A stretch of DNA of 64,000 bases from Cephalotus follicularis (taxonomy: Eukaryota; Streptophyta; Magnoliopsida; Oxalidales; Cephalotaceae). Positions 1 through 11,383 of the stretch are shown here, piece after piece; the first letter of the stretch is position 1; every line of letters starts with the position of its first letter. The position numbers and the translations under genes were made by a program. Under the pieces are notes generated by a model. That model made no database searches, was not told where the DNA came from, and saw only the letters and a list, made by a program, of their open reading frames with translations. The stretch is taken from the NCBI GenBank assembly GCA_001972305.1, contig BDDD01000724.1:338855-402854 (forward strand). The letters are read 5' to 3'.

Positions 1-170
1 GGAAATATATCTTTGCAAGAGCCAAACAGATATAACAACTGCAACAGAAAGAATACATGTCCACAAGAGCCAATGCAGACATAACAGCATGGAAACGAAA
101 TGAATTTCGACAATTAAACCTCTAATATCACTCTGGAAGTTCAATTGAGAATACCCAATAAAGGATTCCG

Positions 171-390
171 AATAAACAATTATGGAATAAATTTCAAATC
201 GGGCAATTAACGAGTCATATCACATAATGGAATTAAGCAATGAAGGATATCCACAAGTCATAGGAATCGACAAACAGGAAATCAACAAGTACAAAGGAGT
301 CCAAGAAACAATTATGGAGTCATCAAATGACACATAGGAATCAATTTCAAATTAGGCTATCAATAAAACATATCACATAAAAGAATAACA
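171..390. repeat. Degenerate ~150-bp tandem duplication
   Basis: The stretch ACAATTATGGA...ATTTCAAAT...CATATCACATAA near 175-230 recurs, with indels, near 307-385. The two copies are offset by about 130-155 bp. It is AT-rich and lies in the part of LTR G outside the GC-rich module. No coding or known function is seen. Confidence 0.4.
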
Positions 391-719
391 ATAAAAATAC
401 ATATCCAACATCCAAGAATTTCAAGAACAATAAAATAAGGAAGGAGACATTCTACTCACAATTTCAGCGCCAATTACTACCACGAACTAACCCCTCAAAT
501 ACTTGAATCGGTTATCGGGTTCTCGTCGTTGTTTAGAAACTCTACCATCCTTCACACTGTATAAACAACACATATCCATTACACCCTACTCATAGGAAAC
601 ATAACACTGTCGTAATCGAAACTCCGGCCAACCCACCAGAGTTTCGGCGACACCCAATACGATTCGCGAAAACTTCAGATCAACACAATACTGCAAGAGA
701 ACCGCTGTGACACGGTGTA

Positions 720-1370
720 GAATTCGCTGTCATAGCCAGCAGTGAGTTTGACTCACTGACTCGATTGGCTTATTTTTCAACAATTTCGGCCACTTCACAA
801 AAACACCGCAACACATCCGACCTAACACGCCCCTGCTCGAGACTCTGTCAGAATCGGCCGATGTCGCCTCACCTGAGGTCCGACCAAGTCGCTATTGCTC
901 CGATCACGCCACCACTGGCCTCCACAACCTTCGGTCTATGCGTTGGTGACCGAAACTCACTGTGACTCGGCACCAAACGTGGTGTCACAGGTGGCAGTGA
1001 GTCAAACTCGATGGGCTGACTCACCGGCACAAGGATGCACGATTCACGCCAGAAAACGCCTCAACCATCATCCCAATGGGTAGAGCTGACCTTCTAGACG
1101 AAGACCAGCTCCACCCATGATGATAACGATGATGGATGGCAAGCGACAAAGTCAAGGGATTATCATCGGTAGTGTAGTCTCCGACCGGCGAGCTCACACT
1201 TCCCAGTATTGCGCCTTGCGCCTCTGTTTTCTCCGGCGAGAAGCGCGTCCCCGACGCCCTCTCTCTCTGTTTCATCATTCCTGGACGCTATACACACCCG
1301 GCTCCCATGTCTATTTTATTTCTTTCTTTGTCACATCTAACGCCTTCTAGACCGGCCTAACCCTTTTTTT
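720..1370. repeat. GAGTC-rich GC module (cassette type I), copy 1
   Basis: Contains GTGAGTTTGACTCACTGACTC, a second GTGACTCGGC...AGTGAGTCAAACTC block, AAAACGCCTCAACC, GGGTAGAGCT and a GC-rich stretch up to about 1300. The same landmarks in the same order occur at 30170-30830, 40305-40960, 44985-45640, 46290-46945 and, reversed, 55560-56215. TGAGTCA and TGACTCA are GCN4/AP-1-like bZIP core motifs. A regulatory role is inference. Confidence 0.6.
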
Positions 1371-1466
1371 TTCATAAATTCCAAAATCGGCTATAATATA
1401 CAACGACAATCAAACATGATTTTATGAAATGCACTTTTCTATTCCAACTGGAACACGAGTGTTACA

Positions 1467-1838
1467 CTTCCACTATGGAACATGTAACTACGTTAGGGGC
1501 TGTAATTTTAAAAACTTACACGACGGAAGCAACTCCCTAGCTCCTAGGTTAGTCAAATACCAAAAAGGGAAATGAACATGTACAACGTCCAAATCCAACT
1601 CACCAATAACCAAGGATCGCCACACTAAAACATAATAAAATATCACACAAGCATGCATATGTGATAAACAAAACCAATAACATAAAGAGTGCAAGATAGA
1701 AGTTATACCAAACATGAAGGCTCCTTCACTTTGCCAGTACTTGCTTGGGAAGCTCCCTTGAAGACTCCAAGTCTCTACCACACCCTTGTGTGCAAAACCC
1801 CTTTAGATTTTCCCTTTTGTAGAAACCCTAGATATTGT
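1467..1838 (-). mobile_element. Copia A 3' LTR, outer part
   Basis: Matches 48198-48541 over its length (landmarks CCACTATGGAACATGTAAC, GGAAGCAAC, TCAAATACCAAAAAGGGAA, CATGCATATGTGA). The second copy sits next to a minus-strand primer binding site, so this is the 3' LTR of the same old minus-strand copia element. The LTR is broken at 1838 by the TR-GAG insertion and resumes at 27973. A 97-codon open frame on the sense strand (1488-1781) is also open in the other LTR copy but has no known domain. Confidence 0.75.
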
Positions 1839-3359
1839 TGTAATACCCCGTTTGTTCATGTGCATATGTTCGGACTTTTAATTTGTTTTACTCTAGTGTT
1901 GGCCTATTTTAAATTTTTTGGTTTTTATGTTTTAGGCTCAATGATATCATTTTGGGCTTTTGGATATTGGTTGGAATATAATTATGGACAAGTAAAATCG
2001 ATTGTTTTATATTTTAAATTAGTTTTTAAATCAGTTTTTAAATTAAATATGGTAGAAGTATTTTGATAGGAAACAAAATAAAGTATTTTGGGAAATTACT
2101 TATTCTTTTCTTATTTCTACTCTTCCTCTCCCATACGTTTCTTCCTTCTTCCTTCCCAAAACCGATTTCTCTCCTTCTCTCACTCCCTCGATCCCGAATT
2201 TTCTGCCCACTTCCCCTATCCTATCAGATTTTGGATTCTTTTTCCTTATCTTAGCCGATTTTGCCTCTTCCTTATGGTATATGTATGCCATTATTCAATG
2301 TTTATGCCTCTACTGTTTTTCTTGCGCCTGGTAGCCGAATCTGCAAGTTGAGAGGTGTTTTGTTCTTCGTGATATTGTTCACCGAATCATGTTTGTTCCT
2401 CTGTTGTTATGGTTAGCAATTGGTTTTGGCTTTAATGTCACCCAATTTTTCCTTGTATATAAGCTGCTTGTATGTTTTGTTTTGATTTCTGCCATACATG
2501 CTCTGTTAATGTCTTTGGAATTGTTAGCAAGTCCTGAGTTGTTTTGTAATGTTAATAAATATGTTTCGAATCTAACAGTTAATGTCTGACAGAAATTCGG
2601 TAATGGAACTATGTATGCAATGAATTGGAAATTTGTCTCTCTATAAAGCATGATCACCAATTGCATGAATTTCTTGTTTCTTAATGTTCATGTGCAACTG
2701 TTGTGTCATATAAGTTCGATATTAGTGTTTAGAATCCTCTGGTAATGTGGTAAATGAATTTTTGACAGAACATTGGCATAGGATTGTTTATGTGACTACT
2801 TTTCTTCGTTTTCTGAAATAATGTTAAATTATTTTATACATGACTTATATGCTATTAAAGGTCCAGATATTTTCTATTCTATAAAGTATCATTTTACATT
2901 TTATGATTCTATATCCGTACTAAGGTTTGCTCAGCTGCGTTTTTGTTTCCATGCGGCAGGTATTCTGGGACAACATCTGGGAAACATGTGATGAGTGATA
3001 TCCACCATGTCTGAGGATCATCTAGGATTGTGATACTGCTATGTTTTTGTTAGGATTAGTCTATGAACAATAAGTACCTTTTTGGTTTATTATTTCAGTA
3101 TTTGACTTAAGGATTATGTTTAAGAATTTGGCTTATGTTTATGTTTTCAGTTTATGAAGAAAGTTTCAGGCTATGTCTTAGATTATAAATGTTATGTTTA
3201 GATCACCACGTAGTTTGAATAAAGTTAAGATAATATTTTGAATAAAATATAAACTAAAATTTATATAAAAGAAATAAAAATTATGCTAGGTTATATATAT
3301 GTCATGTTCAGTTTTGGATTATGAAACCGTAACGACTTCCGCCGTTCAGGGGTGTTACA
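1839..3359 (+). mobile_element. TR-GAG LTR 1 (internally deleted)
   Basis: Runs from TGTAATACCCC to GGGGTGTTACA, 1521 bp. Compared with LTR 3 (3013 bp) and the reassembled length of LTR 2 (about 3010 bp) it lacks about 1.49 kb. The break lies at GGATTGTT (2781-2788); the missing segment corresponds to 25910-27402 of LTR 3 and is bounded there by ATTGTT at both ends, a microhomology deletion. The lost segment includes the AGTCGACTG-type array. Confidence 0.85.
2456..2463 (+). promoter_or_regulatory. Candidate TATA box of TR-GAG LTR 1
   Basis: TATATAAG in the context CCTTGTATATAAGCTGC. It is conserved at 25577-25584 in LTR 3 and in LTR 2 near 5460. Position inside the LTR and conservation fit a pol II promoter, but no transcript start can be seen. 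Confidence 0.4.
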
Positions 3360-3363
3360 GAAA

Positions 3364-3374
3364 TGGTATCAGAG
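3364..3374 (+). other. Primer binding site (initiator tRNA-Met), TR-GAG unit 1
   Basis: TGGTATCAGAG lies 4 bases after the LTR end GTGTTACA. It complements the 3' end of plant initiator tRNA-Met and is the usual minus-strand priming site for plant gypsy and copia elements. Confidence 0.85.
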
Positions 3375-3534
3375 AATAGATTTTTCTTTCCTTCGAAGTC
3401 CTATCTAGCTTTGACCTATGAGATTGGGTAGACATTGGGTTAGGATCTTTTCGTTGTGGTCTTTCTAACATGTCTTTTGTTTCGACTATGGTTCCTTTTG
3501 TTGTTGTGTTGTGCTTTGGATTTATGTTTCGTAG

Positions 3535-4602
3535 ATGGTACGAACGAGAAATTCCACACAAGGAAATGAACCGACTGAGACTCGTGAAGAGGAACGAAAT
3601 GACCCTACAGTTGAGGAGTTGGTATGACAAGCAGTTGCTAAAGAAGTGGATCGAATAATTCATGCTATGAAAAATCAAGGGCAAGGATGTCAAGAGCAAG
3701 TTGCGGCGGAGGATGCATCGACTGATGTCCAGACTGGTAGGGAGATTGGGGACCAGCCTGACACTCCTGTATATGTCTGGCTTGAGCAGTTCCAAAAGCA
3801 GAGGCCACAACCATTTAGTTCATCCCCGACGGCTATAGAGGCTGAGCATTGGATTACGCACATGGAGAAAATCTTTAATGTGTTGGGTTGTGATGACGGA
3901 CAGAAGGTATGGTTGGCAGCATATAAGTTGGAAGGAGATGCTCAAAAGTGGTGGCAAACTTTGAGGTTGGCTAAGGGAGGAGACTATATTGATGCCTTGA
4001 CATGGTTTGAGTTTTGTGAAGTTTTCTATCAGCGGTATTTCCCCACTGCTGACAAGGAGGCTTACGTAAGGGAATTTGTGAGCACAAGGCAAAGGGATGG
4101 TGAATCAGTCACCGAGTTTTTGGCTTGGTTCACTAGGTTATCGGGTTTTGCTAGATCCGAGGCGGGGTTGGCATTTGAGCAAGCTGAGAAGTTCAAATGG
4201 AAACTGCAGTACCAGCTTAGAGGGAAACTGATAAATTACAGATTAGCTGATGTGGCGAAAGTAGCCAATGTTGTGAAGAATATTGAATTGGAGAGGTTTG
4301 ACTTTCAGGCAGCTCGGCAAGAAGGAGAACGGAAGCGGAATAGGAGTGATTCCCGAGGACATCATTCTGGACAGCAAGTTAATGGTAAGCATCATAAAAA
4401 GGATCATAATCAGAATAAGGATGGGGGTAACCCCAATGTTCAGATTTCTTTGTATGATTCGTGTGGGAGGCGACATCCGATTGGGACATGTTACAAGGCC
4501 ACCGAGGCGTGTTTTGATTGTGGACAAATTGGTCATCTCTTTAAGAATTGTCCAATTCCTTGTATAAGAAATAAAGGAGGAGATGGTAATGATACGAGAT
4601 AG
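3535..4602 (+). pseudogene. gag: TR-GAG gag, unit 1 (early stop)
   Basis: The retrotransposon capsid protein that would build the virus-like particle. The likely start is the ATG at 3535, which is followed by an acidic N terminus. A TGA at 3625-3627 interrupts codon 31; the frame then stays open to TAG at 4600-4602, giving about 318 further residues. These include the capsid (Retrotrans_gag) signature EAEHWITHMEKIF near 3836-3874, AYKLEGDAQKWWQTL near 3919-3963 and FCEVFYQRYFP near 4012-4044. Two zinc knuckles follow. The first has lost its first Cys (YDSCGRRHPIGTC) and the second (CFDCGQIGHLFKNC) is intact. The next ATG after the stop (3667) would still include the capsid domain, so a shortened product is possible. 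Unit 2 has the same TGA at the same codon. Confidence 0.8.
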
Positions 4603-4826
4603 CGCAACGTGGGAGGTAGAGTCTTTGCCTTAACGATGCATCAGGCTGCAAACACTCCAGGTATTGTTTCGGTTCTATATTTGTTTGGTAACCGTAATGA
4701 GTTTGATTTGTTGATAAGTCAACTTATTCTGTGGTAATTGAATTCATTTTGTTATGCATCTTGAATTTCTTTTTCTGTTATTGATTCGGATTCGTATATG
4801 TTTAGATTTTGAGACGAAATCTTTTT
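4603..4826 (+). pseudogene. Gag-protease linker remnant after gag 1
   Basis: In frame beyond the gag stop, the sequence reads RNVGGRVFALT followed by about 30 residues and a stop at about 4735. GRVFALT is the conserved stretch that leads into protease in many plant gypsy polyproteins. Protease, RT, RNase H and integrase are entirely absent, and the purine tract follows. This places the deletion that made the element gag-only just before the protease domain. The same tail is present in unit 2. Confidence 0.6.
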
Positions 4827-4839
4827 AATGGGGGAAGGA
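4827..4839 (+). other. Polypurine tract, TR-GAG unit 1
   Basis: AATGGGGGAAGGA directly precedes TGTAATACC at 4840, as expected for the plus-strand priming site before a 3' LTR. The GACGAAATCTTTTT just upstream is also typical of plant gypsy elements. Confidence 0.8.
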
Positions 4840-6284
4840 TGTAATACCCCATTTGTTCATGTGCATATGTTCGGACTTTTAATTTGTTTTACTATGGTGT
4901 TGGCCTATTTTAAATTTTTGGGTTTTTATGTTTTGGGCTAAGTGATATCATTTTGGGCTTTTGGATATTGGTTGGAATATAATTATGGATAAGTAAAATT
5001 GATTGTTTTATATTTAAATTAGTTTTAAAGTCAGTTTTTAAATTAAATATGGTAGAAGTATTTTGATAGGAAACAAAATAAAGTATTTTGGGAAATTACT
5101 AATTCTTTTCTTATTTCTACTCTCCCTCTCCCGTACGTTTCTTCCTTCTTCCTTCACAAAACTGATTTCTCTCCTTCTTTCTCTCCCTCAATCCAGAATT
5201 TTCTGCCCACTTCCCCTATCCTATCAGATTTTGGATTCTTTTTCCTTATCTTAGCCGATTTTGCCTCTTCCTTGTGGTATATGTATGCCAGTATTCAATG
5301 TTTATGCCTCTACTATTTTTCTTGCGCCTGGTAGCCAAACCTGCAAGTTGAGAGGTGTTTTGTTCTTCGTGATATTGTTCACCGAATCAGGTTTGTTCCT
5401 CTGTTTTTATGATTAGCAATTGGTTTTGGTTTTGATGTCACCCGATTTTTCCTTGTATATAAGCTGCTTGTATGTTTGGTTTTGATTTCTGTCATACATG
5501 CTCTGTTAATGTTTTTGGAATTGTTAGCAAGTCCTGAGTTGTTTTGTAATGTTAGTAAAAAGGTTTTCAATCTAACATTTAATGTCTGACAGAAATTTGG
5601 TAATGGATCTATGTATGCAATGAATTGTAAATTTGTCTCTCTATAAAGAATGATCACCAATTGCATGAATTTCTTGTTTCTTAATGTTCATGTGCATCTA
5701 TTGTGTCATATAAGTTCGATATAAGTGTTTAGAATCCTCTGGTAATGTGGTAAATGAATTTTGGATAGAATATTGGCATAGGATTGTTAGATTTCTGCTG
5801 CTCTGTCGCCAGAACAGTAGGCTATCTACGTAAACAGTCGACTGTTAGGCTTTGACTAGTCGGCTACCTTGTAAAACAGCCGGCTGTTTTGTCTTGCACA
5901 ATCGACTGGACCCCTATCACAGTCAACTAGATGTAGCTTTCTTTGAGTAGTCGGCTGCCTTATAAAATAGTCAGATGTTTTGTCTTGCACAGTCGATTGG
6001 ACCCCTGTCACAATCGACGGGCTGTAGCTTTGTTTGTGTAGTCGGCTGGCCATGTGATACAGTCGACTGCCATGCCCCAAATAGTCGACTGGATTTTGTT
6101 AGAGTCGGCTGGTTTTGTCCTGTAAAATTCTGGTTTCAAGTTTTGTTATTCGTTTTTCCTTCTAATGAATCGGAATATGTTTTAAACACTGTTTAACTTC
6201 TGTTTTGATATTCGGAAGTAGTTTTTGAATCCTTATGTGTATGATATTGTATATTTTAGATTTTTATGCTTCGAGGGACAATTA
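4840..6284 (+). mobile_element. TR-GAG LTR 2, left part
   Basis: Starts TGTAATACCCC and is collinear with LTR 3 from 24960. It is broken at 6284 by the chromovirus-family solo LTR. The bases AATTA at 6280-6284 are repeated at 21909-21913, and LTR 2 resumes at 21914. Confidence 0.85.
5806..6112 (+). repeat. AGTCGACTG-type motif array (cassette type III), TR-GAG LTR 2
   Basis: About 14 variants of AGTCGACTG or AGTCGGCTG lie within 300 bp. They sit on a tandem unit of 91 bp: TAGTCGGCT recurs at 5857, 5948 and 6039. LTR 3 has the homologous array (25930-26232). Motif variants differ mostly by C-to-T or G-to-A changes. Confidence 0.75.
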
Positions 6285-6464
6285 TGTAACGCCCGAGATT
6301 TCCCTATTTTGTAATTTCACAATGTAATGTGTCTTTATTATGGAATTAATAAAATAATGGATTTCCAAGACTTTGATGAAGTTTTCCAAACTCTAATAAT
6401 GTTAAATTTTAGAGTAGGAATGTCAAAGAAATGTTGAAAGGGGTTAAACGGCGCTGTTTTGGGG

Positions 6465-6616
6465 AAAACGCATCGACGACTTTCGAAACGCATCGATGAC
6501 TTTGGGTCTAAGAGACGCACGTAACTGCATGCAAATGCACGTCGATGCAGGCGAGGACATCGACGCCCTCGTGTAAAAGGGGAAAGACGTCGACGTATTT
6601 GAAGAAGACGTCGATG
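6465..6616 (+). repeat. TCGACG motif array (type II), solo LTR, first block
   Basis: CATCGACGACTT, CATCGATGACTT, CGTCGATGC, CATCGACGCCCTC, CGTCGACGTATTT and CGTCGATGCG occur within about 150 bp. The core is the near-palindrome CGTCGACG with CpG-decay variants. Confidence 0.7.
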
Positions 6617-7348
6617 CGTAAACATCGAATGTCAGGCACGTTACTCTGCTGACAAGATAATGTGCAAGGGGGCATTATCCACACATCTTAACATGCAGAT
6701 TGTGACGTGTTGAGCATGCATTATGGTACCCTGCACTGCTAGGAATGAAATGGCAGAAGTGGGGAGGCATGTGAGAACATGCAATGGCCTTGGCAGCAAA
6801 GGGGAGACACCTGGTGCGCCATGCAACCAGGTGTGGGGAAGGTGTGAAGAAAGATGGGATTCTGGCGTTGGTGCAGAAGGAAACAAACTTCAGCCAACAT
6901 AAAACTCCCTTCTCTGCCCAAAACGAACGAAGAAAAAAAATAGGAGAAAGGAAAACACAAAAGAAACAGTGAGTAGAGATAAACGTTTCCACCATTGTTG
7001 AACTTGGTTGGAGCTTGGAACTTGGAGCTGGTGGCTTGCAGCAACGGGAGGGATCTGGAGGGGCTGCTGTGACCAGTTTGGAACGCAAAGAGGTGGACTT
7101 TCTAGTTCCTAACTTGGAACAAAAGGTAGGGGAAGCCATAAATGTTCATGGATGGACTATAATTTTAGTGTATAAATTGCATGAATACTGAATTGATTTT
7201 GCTTACTGGATTAATGCCATGTTATGCTAGATATGTGATATGTATCTGCATGTTGGTTTCCTGCCTTGATTACATGTTGTTTTGCATGTATATTGTTTGT
7301 AATGGCTGTTGTTTGTTAAGTCATGAGGAAGAAGATGACTGCTACTCG

Positions 7349-7683
7349 AAAAACGTCGACGCCTTTTAAGAACATCGACGTCTTTGGGTTATTTGCTTGG
7401 TTAATGACGTGAAACAGATCGACGTCTTTGGAAAACATTGACGCCTTAGGCTATCTGCTTGGGTTTTGACGTATTACACGTCGACGCTTAAGGTTTCCTC
7501 CTTAACGCATCGACGCCGTATGCAGTACGCTGACGTTTAAAGGTTCCAGACCTTGAGCGTCGATGCGTATAAAATGGACATCTACGTCTTTAAATAGTGG
7601 AACGCGCTGACACTAAAGATTTGGACATCGACGTTGATGGATAAAGACATCGACGCCTTTTAATAGACATCGACGTCTTTTGG
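7349..7683 (+). repeat. TCGACG motif array (type II), solo LTR, second block
   Basis: At least ten variants of (A)CATCGACGYCTTT, including CGTCGACGCCTTT, CATCGACGTCTTT, CATTGACGCCTTA, CGTCGACGCTTAA and CATCGACGCCGTA. Spacing is irregular, about 25-60 bp. The second half of the motif usually runs into CTTT. Confidence 0.75.
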
Positions 7684-9539
7684 TACTGTTTAGAGGTTTC
7701 CTTATCTAACGATGTGAAACGATCTCGATTCCTGTTATGGTGCATTTGAGCATTTGTATGCATAGCATATACACTGTTTACTGCCTGTTTCTTTACTGTT
7801 TGTAAATCGTTATGATTTCTAAAGTTATGATATTTAGAAATGCATATGTGAACTCAGAATGCGCTATTTTGAGTATGAAAATATGTATTGATTAATAACG
7901 TATTTTCGAACGAACTGGAAAGCGATTTACACTAATGAATTATTCAAAAATATTTCTACTACTGAAAATACATATTTCAAATGTTATTCAAAATATTTGA
8001 AATGAACTGCCTGTTGTCGATCTAAACGATCAATACTGTGCTGTTTACTGCCCCGTTTACTGCCCTATTTACTGTTTTTATTCACTGCTTGCTCTGTGAA
8101 TTTTTTGTGGTTGTGCTTGAGCCACTGGTTGCATGGCGGAGACTACCAGCGCCGGCTAGTGATAGGGTTGACCTAGGGTCCAGGAGTTGGCTGGGTGACT
8201 CACTGTACTGTACTGTTGCCTCGCTTGGTTGCCTGGAGTAGGGACTTGTCACACACCATTTCGGTAAGACAACATTAAAGCGGTAAGGCAATTAACATAT
8301 AAATTCAGCTTATGCAAATACCATAAAATTTAAACTTTTAAACAAGATATCAATTGCGGAAGCATAAGATTCAAAAGCTGAAAACATGTAACATGGATCC
8401 CATACTGCACGCTACCCAACACAAGTCCGTCATTGTTAATAGCCCACAAAACAGAGCGTGATCACTATACAATATTAAATCCCATCATTAACAAAACCAT
8501 AAGTATGGCACATTAGTAGTCCTTAAACAAAACCCGGTTTATTACAAAACAGGAGAAAAGTAAAACCAAGAACAAAACAACATAACAACTTGTTCTTCGT
8601 CCATGCCAGTCCAACCGGTCCATTGCATCAATCTGTAAAGTAGGGGGTTAGCCTTCGTCCTCACTCGGCTAAGTCATAAAAGTAGCTCGGGATCAACATT
8701 AGATGCATGTCATGTAATGTATGCATAAATGATGCAGTGTAGGAAATACCAGTTTATATATATACGAGAAATATATATATTTTAGTAGTACAGTAAAATA
8801 ACAGTGGGTACATATATAAGAAAACATATGTATGCAACAACAGTACAGTCGTAACTCAGCCAGGGTTACATCAACATGCACAGTAATGTCCGAGAAGGAC
8901 CAACAGGCAGTATAGTATGTCCCCAAAGGACCACAAAAGGCAGGCAGTATGTGTAATGCCACCAACTCCTGGCCCCACGTTACACACCCACGTCGGTCCC
9001 TACTCCAGGCAACAAGGCGAGGCAACAATACAGTACAGTGAGTCACCCACCCAACTCCTGGCCCCTAGGTCAACCCTACCACTAGCCGGCGCTGGCAGTC
9101 TCCGCCATGCAACCAGTGGCTCAAGCACAACCACAATAAATTCACAGAGCAAGCAGTGAATCAAAACAGTAAACAGTACAGTATTGATCGTTTAGATCGA
9201 CAACAGGCAGTTCATTTCAAATATTTTGAATAACATTTGAAATATGTATTTTCAGTAGTAGAAATACTTTTGAATAATTCAGTAGTGTAAATCGCTTTCC
9301 CGTTCGTTCGAAAATACGTTATTAATCAGTACATATTTTCATACTCAAAATAGCGCATTCCGAGTTCACATATGCATGTCTAAATATCATAACTTTAGAA
9401 ATCATAACGATTTACAAACAGTAAAAAAAAACAGGCAGTAAACAGTTTATATGCGATGCATACAAATGCTCAAATGCACCCTAACAGGAATCAGGATCGT
9501 TTCACATCGTTAGATAAGGAAACCTCTAAACAGTACCAA

Positions 9540-9870
9540 AAGACGTCGATGTCTATTTATAGGCGTCGATGTCTTTATCCATAAACGTTGATGTCCAAGT
9601 CTTTAGTGTCAGTGCGTTCCACTATTTAAAGACGTCGATGTCCATTTTATACGCATCGACGCTCAACATCTGGAACCTTTAAACGTCAGCATATTGCTTA
9701 CAGCGTTGACGCGTTAAGGAGGAAACCTTAGGCGTCGATGTGTAATATGTCAAAATCCAAGCAGATAGCCTAAGGCGTCGATGTTTTCCAAAGACGTCAA
9801 TCTGTTTCACGTCAATAACCAAGCAAATAACCCAAAGACGTCGATGTCCTTAACAGGCGTCGATGTTTTT
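9540..9870 (-). repeat. TCGACG motif array (type II), chromovirus 3' LTR, block 1
   Basis: On the plus strand it appears as AAGACGTCGATGTC, AGGCGTCGATGTC, AACGTTGATGTCC, ACGCATCGACGC and similar, the reverse of the motifs at 7349-7683. About ten copies occur, many with CpG-decay changes. Confidence 0.7.
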
Positions 9871-10597
9871 TGAGTACCAGTCATCTTCTTCCTCACGACA
9901 TAATAGACAGTAGGCATTACAACCATATACATGCAAAACAACATGTAATCAAGGCAGGGAACCAACATGCAGATACATATCACATATCTAGCATAGCATG
10001 GCATCGATCCAGTGAGCAAAAACAATTCAGTAATCATGCAATTTATACACCAAAACCATAGTCCATGCATGAACATTAATCTCAAGGTTACGGTTATGGC
10101 TTCCCCTACCTTTTGTTCCAAGTTAGGAACTATAAAGTCCACTTCTTTGCGTTCCTAACTGGTCACAGCAGCCCTTCCAGGTACTTCCCGTTGCTGCAAG
10201 CCACCAGCTCCAAGTTCCAAGCTCCAACCAAGTTCAACAATGGTAGAAACATTTATCTCTCCTCAATGTTTCTTTTGTGTTTTCCTTTCTCTTATTTTTT
10301 GCTCTTCGTTCATTTTGGGCAGAGAAGGGAGTTTTATGATGGTTGAAGTTTGTTTCCTTCTGCACCAACGCCAGAATCCCCTCTTTCTTCACATCTTCCC
10401 CACACCTGGTTGCATGGTGCACCAGGTGTCTCCCCTTTGCTGCCAAGGCCATTTCATGTTCTCACATTCCTCCCCACTCTTGCCATTTCAGTCCTAGCAG
10501 TGCAGGGTACCACAGTGCATGCTTAACACGTCACAATCTGCATGTTAAGATGCGTGGATAATGCCCCCTTGCACGTTATCTTGCCAGCAGAGTAACG

Positions 10598-10767
10598 TGC
10601 CTGACATTCGATGTTTACGCATCGACGTCTTGTTCAAAGATGTTGACGTCTTTCATCTTTTACATGAGGGCATCGATGTCCTTGGCTGCATCGATGTGCA
10701 TGTGCATGCAGTTACGTGCGCCCCTTTGCTTCAAGGACGTCGATATGTTTAGAAAGGCGTCGACGCG
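10598..10767 (-). repeat. TCGACG motif array (type II), chromovirus 3' LTR, block 2
   Basis: Six to eight variants, such as GCATCGACGTCTTG, GATGTTGACGTC, GCATCGATGTCC, GACGTCGATATG and GGCGTCGACGCG. They mirror the block at 6465-6616. Confidence 0.65.
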
Positions 10768-10958
10768 TTTCCTCCGAAACAGCGTCGTTTCACATTGATT
10801 TGACTTTTTAACATTTCTTTAACATTTTTACTCTAAAATCCACATTATTAGAGTTTGGAAAAGATTATCAAAGTCTTGGAAATCCATTCTTTATTAATTC
10901 CACAATAAAGACACATTACATTGTGAAATTACAACATAGGGAAATCTCGGGCGTTACA

Positions 10959-10985
10959 TCCTTCAACGAATTTCGTCCTCGAAAT
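10959..10985 (-). other. Chromovirus purine tract region
   Basis: On the minus strand, GAGGACGAAATTCGTTGAAGGA directly precedes the 3' LTR start TGTAACGCCC. The GACGAAATT block before a purine stretch is characteristic of plant gypsy elements. Confidence 0.65.
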
Positions 10986-10996
10986 TTAAAACATAA

Positions 10997-11311
10997 CTAG
11001 AACAAGTGTGGGTAACACTCTCGGATGTCTTCCTCACGTTCCCAAGTTGCTTCATGAGGTCTGTGATACTTCCATTGAAACTTGACCATGGAGATGGTTC
11101 GGTTCCTCAAAATCTGCATCTTCCAATCTAGAATCCGTATAGGCAACTCCTCACAAGATAGGTCATCTTGTACCAGAACAGTATCATAATCCAGGACATG
11201 TGACAGGTCCGGGATATATTTCCTCAGCATAGATACATGAAAGACGTCGTGCACGTTTGACAGTGCAGGAGGTAAGGCAAGCTGGTAGGCTACCTCCCCA
11301 ACTCTCTCCAA
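10997..11311 (-). pseudogene. Chromovirus integrase C terminus with chromodomain-like tail
   Basis: A 104-residue frame that forms the C-terminal end of the gypsy polyprotein. It begins in the stretch after the integrase core ([23 protein letters not shown], residues about 7-29), which is strongly conserved in chromoviruses. It ends in a chromodomain-like segment, [20 protein letters not shown] (about residues 75-94). In this group the chromodomain tethers integrase to chromatin and steers insertion into heterochromatin. A stop separates this frame from the upstream integrase core (about 11333), so it is a fragment. The aromatic cage cannot be judged complete by eye. Confidence 0.8.
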
Positions 11312-11383
11312 AATCTCAAAAGGACCAATTTAGCGTGGAGCTAATTTGCCCTTTTTCCCAAACCTTTGTACGCCCTTCCATGG

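Larger units (their letters stand above)
1..1466 (-). mobile_element. Partial gypsy-type LTR (LTR G), cut by the window edge
   Basis: Non-coding sequence whose right end reads GAGTGTTACA. On the minus strand this is a TGTAACACTC start, matching the TGTAACACCC and TGTAACGCCC starts of other gypsy-type LTRs in the window. From about 720 to 1370 it carries the GAGTC-rich GC module shared with the LTRs near 30-31, 40-41, 45-47 and 55.6-56.2 kb. Directly to its right, the copia A LTR begins a few bases inside its expected end (compare 48160-48210), so LTR G appears inserted into that LTR. Its left end and target duplication lie outside the window, so solo LTR versus full element cannot be decided. 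Small open frames here have no recognisable domain. Confidence 0.55.
6285..8246 (+). mobile_element. Solo LTR of the chromovirus family, left part
   Basis: Starts TGTAACGCCCGAG at 6285 and continues to 8246, where a full-length relative is inserted in reverse. The remainder is 21137-21908. The total is about 2.73 kb, flanked by perfect AATTA duplications (6280-6284 and 21909-21913). No internal domain belongs to it, so it is a solo LTR left by LTR-LTR recombination. It holds two TCGACG arrays. Open frames in 6641-7139 are only mirror images of unannotated LTR sequence and show no domain. Confidence 0.85.
8247..10958 (-). mobile_element. Chromovirus 3' LTR
   Basis: Reads TGTCACAC...GGGCGTTACA on the plus strand, 2712 bp. 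It is collinear with 15679-21136 once the nested LTR is removed. The short open frames inside have no domains. A TA-rich patch lies near 8755-8780. Confidence 0.9.

Noticed and set aside
3364-3374. tRNA gene fragment
   Set aside because: Only the 11-base primer binding site complementary to initiator tRNA-Met is present, directly after an LTR; no cloverleaf can be formed.
5806-6112. CRISPR-like array of regularly spaced repeats
   Set aside because: The repeats are short, variable and part of a 91-bp tandem unit in a plant LTR. There are no constant repeats with unique spacers and no cas genes.
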